Below are positions 47,120 through 55,177 of a stretch of DNA of 64,000 nucleotides, piece by piece (position 1 is the first letter of the stretch; each line of letters begins with the position of its first letter). Below the pieces are notes generated by a model. The model saw nothing but the letters and a program-made list of their open reading frames with translations, searched no databases and was not told where the DNA came from. The stretch spans positions 478,074 through 542,073 of the forward strand of contig BCJX01000009.1 of assembly GCA_001600415.1 (NCBI GenBank), given 5' to 3'. Source of the DNA: Pascua guehoae. Taxonomy: Eukaryota; Basidiomycota; Tremellomycetes; Trichosporonales; Trichosporonaceae. A program made the translations under genes and the position numbers.

Positions 47120-47491
47120 ATGTGTGTGAGGAAATGCATAGAGAAACAATGTCCACAGAGTTAGTTGCAGACCCACACTGGGTGATCAAGGCAGTTCGTG
47201 GAGTGGTGGTGTGTGGGGGGTGAGTGGTGTTGTGAGCAGCACCACACGGAGCACCAGATCTGCTCCAGACCCACATAGATTTCTGCTGTTCTACTGTAGA
47301 ACCACATCCTTCACAGGACAACATCGATCTCTTTGCAATGCTGGCCAACATTGGGCCGCCAACCTTGGGCAGCTTGAGCACCTATCCACGCTCTCTTTTG
47401 CGCGCTGGCCAATGCCTCAGTAATACTCCCCTCCGTCACAATGCTCATATACCGACCAGTTTGCAGGGCTAGACACTATGCATCATGTCAA
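47120..47491. other. Convergent intergenic spacer
   Basis: Between the stops of two convergent genes. A GTGGTGTGTGGGGGGTGAGTGG stretch lies near 47200-47220. No gene is seen. Confidence 0.4.
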
Positions 47492-48979
47492 CTACTTTGT
47501 GTATATCCACTTGTAGGGCTCATGGAGGTACAGCTGGGCGCGCCTGTCACCGCTTCTCGCGTGGCCCTCAAACCGCTCGGCCCGTGCGGCACGCCCGCAG
47601 AGTTTGCCGAGCTCGCCCGACGCCTTGTCACTGATGACCTCCTGGTACGTGTACGTTTTGAGGAACTTTTGGACACAAAGACCGCCAGTGTACCGCGCTG
47701 CACCCTTTGTGGGGAGGACGTGGTTGGTGCCGATACACTTGTCGCCGTACGACACACAAGTGCGCTCGCCGAGGAAGAGGGCGCCATAGTTGTGCATCTT
47801 GTCGAGCGCCTCGCGGGGATTCTGGGTAAGAATCTGAACATGCTCGGAAGCAAAGTCGTCGGCGAGGGCATAGGCTTCGTCGATGGTGTCGACGACAATC
47901 ACCTCGCCGTAATCGCGCCACGAGGTGCCGGCCAGCTCTGCCGTGGACATGTCTGTCTCGGTGAGAAGCCTGTCGACGTGCGCGATGGTCTCCTTTGCGA
48001 GCTGCTCGGACGTTGTAATGAGGACGGCTGGAGTATCGGGGCCGTGCTCGGCCTGCGAAAGGAGGTCGACAGCGACTGTGAATGGCGAAGCATGCTCGTC
48101 TGCGACGATGAGGACTTCGGTTGGCCCAGCAAAGAGGTCAATGCCAATCTGCCCGTACAGCTTGGCCTTGGCTGTAGCAACAAACGGGTTGCCGGGCCCA
48201 CAGATAAAGTGGACCTTTGGGATGGTCTCGGTGCCGAGAGCCATGGCAGCGATTGCCTGCGTTCCACCGAGGAGGTAGATGGCATCAGCACCCGCATAGT
48301 GCATCGCAGCAATGGTGGCGTTGGGAATCTCCCCTGCGATAGGGGGTGTGCACGCAATGACGTTGGGGACGCCCGCGACCTTGGCAGTGAGGATTGTCAT
48401 GTGGGCTGATGCCAGGAGCGGGTACCGGCCTCCGGGGATGTAGCTGACCGTCAGCTAAAGCAGGCAGCAGTAGCACCGAGCGTAGTTTTAAACTCACCAG
48501 CCCACATTCTGGATCGGTACATTCTTCTGGCCTAGCACCACGCCGGGTCGGATCTCCACCTCAAAGTCCTTGAGGCTCGCCTTCTGGAGCTCTGCGAATG
48601 CGCGCACGTTGGACTGGACTGTCTTGATGTCCTCGAGTGTCTGCTCCGGTACGGTTGCGATGATCCTCTGAATCTCGTCGTCGGAGAGCTTGAAAGACGG
48701 AGGCGACCACTTGTCGAACTTTTCAGAGTACTCGCGAACCGCAGCGTCGCCTCGCTCCTTGACGTCATCGATAACGCCTTGCACGATGCTGGCAACATCG
48801 GGTCCCGAAGCGGTGCCATTGGCCTGTTGAGGAGGGGCGGGTTTCTTCAGATGGCGAGGGGTCATGGTGTGAGTCATTGCAAGCTTGCTGGTGCGTGAGA
48901 CCTCTGACAAGGCCAGCTCCACTTGTGCCTTTATGCCATTATCTGCGAGCAGCCCGGTGGGCTTGGTGGGCTCGGTCAT
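47492..48979 (-). CDS. Stand-alone histidinol-dehydrogenase-family enzyme (HpsN-like)
   Basis: Two exons joined across about 48440-48494, about 478 residues. Seen: VGCYIPGGRYPLLASAHMT formed at the junction, CGPGNPFVATAK, SQAEHGPD (metal-binding Gln and His), FASEHVQI with the catalytic Glu-His pair, and EGHAR near the end. In fungi true histidinol dehydrogenase is the C-terminal part of trifunctional His4; this protein has no cyclohydrolase or PRA-PH parts. VGCYIPGG and TNHVLPTKGAARYTGG resemble the sulfopropanediol 3-dehydrogenase (HpsN) subgroup that oxidises polyols or sulfonates. It therefore probably serves catabolism of a diol rather than histidine synthesis. Divergent from the ADC-like gene. 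Confidence 0.82.
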
Positions 48980-49219
48980 TTCGGATGTTGCCGAAGGTGA
49001 CAAACCAAACAAAGAGCGGGCGGAGTCTCGGGTTTGTGCCTTGACTGTGCTCGGAGACGCGGACGCCAGATCTCAGTCGTCAAATCTCGAGTGGTACAAA
49101 CGACCGCACGCCGAGCGCAGTCGAGGTCACTGATCAATGTGCAGCGATTGGGGTCTGTCGTACTTAGCTATCAGGTGCAAGCTGGAGGCAGTAATGCATC
49201 CCCAACTCACTGCCACAAC
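48980..49219. promoter_or_regulatory. Shared divergent promoter region
   Basis: Only 240 bp separate the start codons of the HpsN-like dehydrogenase and the acetoacetate-decarboxylase-like gene, so the two are likely co-regulated. No clear operator is recognised. Confidence 0.4.
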
Positions 49220-50292
49220 ATGTTTGAGAAGACTGGTCGTTTCCACAGAGTTCCCGTAGGCTTCGGCCCGGCCCCTACCCCTCGGTGAGGCCCTGGCTGT
49301 GCACAGTGTGATCCTGACAACACAGCCAAGATTCCAACGGCGCACGTTTCTCGACTTGGATGGATGCGCGCACCGAGGTCACTGGCAAGTACCCTCCCCC
49401 TCGCCGAATCTGACCACCAGGTGTTGTGGTCAACGTGGACCGCGAGGCGCTTCAGGCGGTGCTTCCCGAGGGCTACACTGTCGACCCCGACGTGCAGCCA
49501 ACAGTGCTCTTTGAGGTCATGAACCTGCGCAACCTTCCATGGCTCGCAGGCAGGGGCTACAACACGTGGGGGGTGTACGCCAACGACATTGTGTGCTCGC
49601 GTGTACAACCGCCTGTCAAGGCGAGCTACATGCTCGTCTTGTTCGAGAGCTTTACCGATCCGATCACAACTGGACGGGAAGAGCTTGGCTTTTCGAAATT
49701 GTGGGCAGAGATGCCCGACACCAAGATTGCCGATGGCAACCTTGTCCACACCGCTGTAGGTATTGAACGAGTAGTAGCCAGAGCGGTGCTGATAGGCAGG
49801 GTTGGTTTGGCAACGAGTTTATGCGTCTCGAGGTGCCCAATCTCGAGTTCAAGCCTGTCGAGGAGTCTCCCTCTTTTGGCAAGCGCCCGTACACTATGCG
49901 TGAGTATTGGTATTGTTTACGGTAATAGCTGACGGCAGCTTCTGTGGAAGGGTTCCTGCACCACCGCTATGTTCCCGCCGTCGGCGAGCCGGGCAAGCAC
50001 GACGCATCGTATGCGACTCTAGTGCGAGGTCCGGGAGATGCCAAGCCAGGGTACGTCGTGCTCGCTTGAAATGACAGCTGACGAGGTCAGAGTCCTGAAA
50101 TTTGCGACGACGAGCGGCAAGCTCGACGACATCAAGCTCACCATCACCAAGAGGCCTTGGGAGGAGCTGCCGACGCTGTGGAATGTTGTCGACGGGCTCG
50201 CTACGCTGGCCGGGGGCGACATTCGAGAGATGTATTACGAGGTCCGCCAGGGTGCGAATGACCTCGCTGAGAACAGGCGCATTGAGTTGTAG
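49220..50292 (+). CDS. Acetoacetate-decarboxylase-like (ADC fold) protein
   Basis: About six exons. The start MFEKTGRFHRVPVGFGPAPTPR is joined by a first intron to QDSNGARFSTWMDARTEVT; a second intron with a GC donor (GCAAGT...CACCAG) then leads to GVVVNVDREALQAVLPEGY. Family pattern: NLRNLPWLAGRGYNTWGVY and the region GFSKLWAEMPDTKI. The ADC fold is used by acetoacetate decarboxylase through a Schiff-base lysine and by related aldolase-dehydratases and pigment-pathway enzymes; Lys in SKLWAEMP is a candidate. End IRRIEL-type tail stops at 50292. About 290 residues, cytosolic. It may handle a beta-keto product made by neighbouring dehydrogenases. Confidence 0.75.
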
Positions 50293-50811
50293 TGCGGGGG
50301 GGTGTAAACTGTCATGCATATCTGTGCTGACCGTTAACTGTTCGATGTCATTGACGACCTTGGTCTCCTGAGGATACACATTGTCTGCCACCTCCGAGCC
50401 GCCGATTTCGCTCTCGACGAGGCTCCCCGTTGTTGTCGTGAGCGATAGAGCAGTGGATAGAATTAATGGGTGCCCATGAGTTAATATTGATCACGCGGTG
50501 GCTCGAGCGTACGTGCGACGGTGCGACAGTGCGTACGCGTGCGACGGTGCATGCGCGTGCGATGCACGAGTCTCTACAACACCCGTTTCCTGCGATAGTG
50601 ATAGATGACCAGCAACGTCAGCACGTTGGCATGCAATGGAGGTCAGCATGACCTCATAGTTCCCAGGCGCATGTATGCCGCTGGCAGGATGAGTAGAATG
50701 GAATCTCGGAGGCCGGATTTCTGCGTCCGACGTGGCAACCCGCCGTCCATGAGTGCCCACTATCTAAAAGGACCCAAGGACAATCTCTCCAGCATACACA
50801 TCCATTGCAAG
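50293..50811. other. Intergenic region with degenerate GTGCGACGGTGC repeats
   Basis: Between 50508 and 50565 several degenerate copies of GTGCGAC/GTGCATGCGC occur, a purine/pyrimidine alternating stretch that could form Z-DNA. The rest shows no gene. Confidence 0.45.
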
Positions 50812-51445
50812 ATGACCACGCCCACACCTGCCAACCGCTACGTTACTGGCCACGACGCGGCTGGCCGTGCCATCTTTCGGCGCGAGGGAGCGATTCCCTA
50901 CACCGACGTGGCTGAGAAATCGGGGAGGGTCGCCTTATTTGGAGTGCGTACAGATGTGGCGCTGGCAATGAGACACCGCTGACTTTCAGGTACCATGGCA
51001 GACGTCTCAGTTTCCGGCCGACAATGCCTCCGACGAGGACGCAGTGACCGAAGGCGGACCCTTGCACAATGCGAACGGTACGCTGTGCCGCATTGTCGAG
51101 TTTCCCCCAAAGACCAGCTCGCCGTTCCACCGCACCGTCTCGGTCGATTACGGTATGCTGTCCCCGTGCCATTCCACGACAGGCTAACCAACGCTCAGGA
51201 ATCCTTGTGTCGGGCACAATGCATCTCGAGCTCGATGATGGAGCACAGAGAGAGCTCCACCCGGGCGACATTGTGGTGCAGCGCGGGACGTAGGTCCTTT
51301 CGACGCCGACGACAGCTGACCCCATCACAGAATGCACGCATGGCACAATAAGACGGACGAGTGGGCGCGCATGGTGTTCGTTCTCGTCGCCGCACATCCT
51401 GTCGTGGTAAACGGCCAGGAGCTTGGTGACGAAATGCTCAGTTAG
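50812..51445 (+). CDS. Single-domain cupin protein
   Basis: Four exons, about 165 residues, start MTTPTPANRYVTGHDAAGR. The cupin barrel is seen in CRIVEFPPKTSSPFHRTVSVDYG joined to ILVSGTMHLELDDG, then ELHPGDIVVQRGT joined to MHAWHNKTDEWARMVFVL. Metal ligands of cupin motif 1 are reduced (FHRT...DYG) and motif 2 keeps His in MHAWHN. Fungal proteins of this shape are often annotated as cupin_2 and sit beside oxidoreductases in catabolic or secondary-metabolite clusters. Exact reaction unknown. Confidence 0.8.
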
Positions 51446-51837
51446 AATGGAACGACGCGCATGGCATTGGAATTATGCGCCATCGAGTGCGTGGACGAAC
51501 TGCGCGCCATGATTGAGGCGTGTTAGGAGAATGATGCATTTATACCATGCTGGGCAGACCTGCAATGCCACAACTGTTGGCTGGCTCGAGCTTGAGCGAA
51601 CTGAGCTCGAGCGAGCTGTGCGCGCGCGGGGTATAGGCAATCTCGGTAGATTGCATTCAACATGCACCGCTCTATCCCTCGCTGGACAACAACTAATGCT
51701 GGCCACATCTAGTATTGCCCAAGTTGGATCAAATCGCAAACATTGGCACCTTCATACATTCAATGAGCACCGACACCTCAGTGCCTGCACGAACAACTAC
51801 TCACACAAATACCAACGAGCTCCAACCCTACACCTCC
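51446..51837. other. Convergent intergenic spacer
   Basis: Between the stop of the cupin gene and the stop of the HD-domain gene. A GAGCTCGAGC-type local repeat lies near 51588-51615. No gene is seen. Confidence 0.4.
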
Positions 51838-52554
51838 TTACACCCCAACCAGCACACCCATCACCGTCTCCCGATAGTCCTCTAGGGCGGGCACATCCCA
51901 CCCGACGCGCTTGGCACGATCGTCCCAGAGCCTCAACTGGACCTTTTCTCTACACAGCGGGTCGCGTTCAAACTCTGCCACCTGGTCGGCAGTAAACGGC
52001 CCGCCCTGGTACTTGAGGCTCGCCTTGGACGCCGACGACAGGGCGTCGAGGTACCCTGCGCGAGTGGCCGTGAGGTAGCGCTTGGCGACGACGTGGGCGC
52101 CGACGAGGACGCAGACCTTGGTGGGGAAGCCGAGGGCGCGGAGGTATGCCTCGCCCACTGCCTCGTGCCTCATTTTGCCCAGCGTCGTGCCGTTGTGGAC
52201 CATGGTTGAGGCCTTGGTTGAGGCTGGGAGGAATTGGCCAATGTCGTGCAGGAGCGCGGCGGTGATTGTTGCCGCGTCGGCGCCTGGTGTCAGCCGCGCG
52301 CCGGGGCGGGGGGGGGGGGGGAGGTTTCGGCAAGGGGTGTCGGCTCCGTGTCAAATCGTCCACTCACCTTCATCGCGTGCCTGGGCAGCTGCCTGGAGGG
52401 CATGCTCGAGCTGGGAGATCTGCTCGCCGATGTAGTCTGCGTCCCCTTGGCTGAGCTTTAGCGGCGTTCGATCATATTCATGCAGGCTGGGAATATGTTG
52501 GCCTGGAGGAGATAACGAGACACTCGAACTCGGGCAGGAACGTCGGACATTCAT
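51838..52554 (-). CDS. phnZ-like: HD-domain oxygenase of PhnZ type
   Basis: Two exons, 52554-52368 and 52283-51838, give 210 residues. Y41-x2-E44-x6-H51, then H75-D76, H102, H126 and D183: the intervals H51-H75 (24), H102-H126 (24) and H126-D183 (57) equal those of bacterial PhnZ His34-His58, His80-His104 and His104-Asp161, and Tyr41/Glu44 match PhnZ Tyr24/Glu27. HVVAKRYL also keeps PhnZ Lys108. PhnZ is a mixed-valence di-iron oxygenase that splits 1-hydroxy-2-aminoethylphosphonate into glycine and phosphate. A five-residue insertion lies between H75 and H102. The start is uncertain (ATG at 52554 or 52618). The next gene on the same strand is a PhyH dioxygenase, as in phnY-phnZ loci. Confidence 0.82.
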
Positions 52555-52735
52555 GCGATGTCCAGAGGAAGCGCAGAGATCGCCGGGAGATGTGGACGGG
52601 ATATGGGAAATAGACATGGTCCGTGGACGCATAACGACATCGAAAGACATGAACTGGGGGCTATGAGACGACAGGACAGCCCACGACCTCCCACCCAAAC
52701 GCGCAACCACAGTCAGACACCGAGAACAGAGATAA

Positions 52736-53869
52736 TCACGCCTTTATAATCCCAAACACGCGGTCCACTGTCTCCTCGCGCTTCCTGAGCTCGGCGTCAA
52801 TCGCCTCCTTGCCGCCCGTCATGGGCGACCCGTACGCGTACGTCAGCGCGCCCTCCGTATAGTCGACACCGGGGACGCGCTCGGCCGAGGGGGGCCACGC
52901 CTTGCGGCGGTGCGCATAGTATGCGTCGTGCTTGTCGCCCTCGGACATGCCGTTGTACGTCGCGTATATTGCCGCGCGCGGGTTGGGCGACGAGTTTGGG
53001 CCCGAGCGGTGGGCGAGGTATGAGCCAAAGACGAGCAGGGCGCCGGCGGGGAGCGGGACGGGGACCCAGGTCTGCGCCGCTTCCCAGGTGGGGGAGATGC
53101 ACTGGTGTCAGTGGGGGTANNNNNNNNNNNNNNNNNNNNNNNNNNNNNNNNNNNNNNNNNNNNNNNNNNNNNNNNNNNNNNNNNNNNNNNNNNNNNNNNN
53201 NNNNNNNNNNNNNNNNNNNNNNNNNNNNNNNNNNNNNNNNNNNNNNNNNNNNNNNNNNNNNNNNNNNNNNNNNNNNNNNNNNNNNNNNNNNNNNNNNNNN
53301 NNNNNNNNNNNNNNNNNNNNNNNNNNNNNNNNNNNNNNNNNNNNNNNNNNNNNNNNNNNNNNNNNNNNNNNNNNNNNNNNNNNNNNNNNNNNNNNNNNNN
53401 NNNNNNNNNNNNNNNNNNNNNNNNNNNNNNNNNNNNNNNNNNNNNNNNNNNNNNNNNNNNNNNNNNNNNNNNNNNNNNNNNNNNNNNNNNNNNNNNNNNN
53501 NNNNNNNNNNNNNNNNNNNNNNNNNNNNNNNNNNNNNNNNNNNNNNNNNNNNNNNNNNNNNNNNNNNNNNNNNNNNNNNNNNNNNNNNNNNNNNNNNNNN
53601 NNNNNNNNNNNNNNNNNNNNNNNNNNNNNNNNNNNNNNNNNNNNNNNNNNNNNNNNNNNNNNNNNNNNNNNNNNNNNNNNNNNNNNNNNNNNNNNNNNNN
53701 NNNNNNNNNNNNNNNNNNNNNNNNNNNNNNNNNNNNNNNNNNNNNNNNNNNNNNNNNNNNNNNNNNNNNNNNNNNNNNNNNNNNNNNNNNNNNNNNNNNN
53801 NNNNNNNNNNNNNNNNNNNNNNNNNNNNNNNNNNNNNNNNNNNNNNNNNNNNNNNNNNNNNNNNNNNNN

Positions 53870-53917
<48 letters not shown>

Positions 53918-54432
53918 GAGGGTGAGGGGGGACGTTGGAGGATAATGGTTGCTATCGATGGGGGGTATGAGGGGATATATAGGACAGCGGTGCGACACAG
54001 GGCAAAGGGGGGCAGGGAGATGTGGTTGTTGGATGACGGCATTGAGATGGGGTATTGAGATGGGGTATCGAGGATGCTCGGATATTGCGTGCGAGGGTAT
54101 CGAGAATGGGAGGGTACAGTGAAAGGACATTGAGGGATGGCATTATGACCCTCGAGGCAGCGCCCGCCAAGTCGCAAAGAGACCAAACACAACGTGGCGT
54201 ACTCAATCTACTCACTCTCAGTCCGACAGAGGCCCGTCGTTCCATCCGCCCTCACCTCCTCATACGGCATGTGCTCGCCGGGCCTTGACGGCCAGCCCTT
54301 GACCTCAGCCGTCCACTGCTGGAGGGCCTTGGTCTCTTCGGGTGAGAGGACGTCGCGGAGGATGAGGAAGCCGTCCTTTTCAAAGGACCCTTGTTGCTCG
54401 GGCGTGAGGGTGTACGGTGTGTCGTGGGACAT
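52736..54432 (-). CDS. phnY-like: PhyH-family Fe(II)/2-oxoglutarate dioxygenase, PhnY-like (gap inside)
   Basis: Exon 1 (from 54432) encodes MSHDTPYTLTPEQQGSFEKD and GFLILRDVLSPEE, the PhyH N-terminus, ending near RTE at about 54222. The last exon runs from about 53103 to the stop at 52736 and contains GALLVFGSYLAHRSGPN, with the distal iron-binding His and the 2-oxoglutarate-binding Arg, then AAIYATYNGMSEGDKHDAYYAHRR. The exon with the HxD motif must lie in the 750-N gap. AIYATYN, EGDxxDAYYA and the Pro-rich ending resemble PhnY-type phosphonate hydroxylases more than phytanoyl-CoA hydroxylase, but this is judged by eye. It lies immediately upstream of the PhnZ-like gene on the same strand and would supply its alpha-hydroxy substrate. 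Confidence 0.75.
53120..53869. other. Assembly gap (750 N)
   Basis: The gap lies inside the PhyH gene. Its right edge runs straight into a TG dinucleotide array, which probably caused the failure to assemble. The 750 length is likely an estimate. Confidence 0.95.
53870..53916. repeat. TG dinucleotide microsatellite
   Basis: At least 23 TG units directly abut the N gap, so true length is unknown. On the coding strand it is CA and lies in a presumed intron of the PhyH gene. It produces spurious long open frames on both strands. Confidence 0.95.
54043..54072. repeat. Short tandem repeat, 15-bp unit GAGATGGGGTATTGA
   Basis: Two adjacent copies with the second varied at its end (GAGATGGGGTATCGA), followed by further scattered GGGTATCGAG copies to about 54108. 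It lies in the same presumed intron. Confidence 0.6.
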
Positions 54433-55177
54433 GGTGCTTGGTTGAGCGTGGGTAGGCGTGGGGGAGTAGATGAGCGGGGAGAGTTGGAGGGGATGTGAGA
54501 GCGTTAGAGCTTGTTGTGATTCACACCCCGGGACTTGGGGATTATATACCTTTCTCCAGCGCGTCGCTGGCATAATCGACAGCGCCCACGAGCGGAGAGC
54601 CGTTGCCAACGAGCATGATGGGATGCCTTATTCCGCGCTGTCGCTATTAATGAGCGTTGGGACAGAGACGAGCGTTGCCAACGAGCATCGCAGGATGCCC
54701 ACTCTACTACTCTACCTCCCGTGGCTGTCACTATCAGCAGCTCTAGCTCGAGCAGCCCGAGAGGCGAACGGCATGGTTGGCAACGAGTCTCGCAGGATGC
54801 CCATTCCACGCCCCAGATGCCTTATTCTGGCGACGATATTTGACCTCGGCATGCGCGGCTATCGCCTTTGAGTGGGTTTCAGCGGGCCGAGATTGCAAAG
54901 ATAGGTCTGCCTTATTGTTGAGGCCTTTGGGAGGCGAAAGAGCAGAGGACAAGGGTCGATTCAGGGAGAGGTGAGCTTGGGTGGAGGTGATGTGACGAAA
55001 GTGGCCAGGTCACCGAGGTCGGGGTTTATCTATATCCGTCGCTGCCAAGAGCCGTTGAAGGCGTGAGAGCGAATGGTTGGACAGGCATTACTCTGTGCGG
55101 CTGCATCATCTGTGAGCTGCCTGTGGTAGTGAATCATTGTATCCTTGTTTATACACATTTTATACAGCTCTAGTGGT
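54433..55177. other. Intergenic region with a 26-bp sequence repeated three times
   Basis: Upstream of the PhyH gene. Copies of GTTGCCAACGAGCATNRNNGGATGCC-like sequence lie at 54602-54627, 54674-54699 and 54776-54801 (last copy GTTGGCAACGAGTCT...). The spacing is 72 and 102 bp. No gene is supported. The repeats could be binding sites or remains of a duplicated segment. Confidence 0.55.

Noticed and set aside
47441..48409. 322-codon plus-strand ORF
   Set aside because: It is antisense to the HisD/HpsN-like gene.
52843..54192. Open frames of 300-450 codons crossing the gap and TG array
   Set aside because: They exist only because N bases and TG/CA repeats contain no stops.
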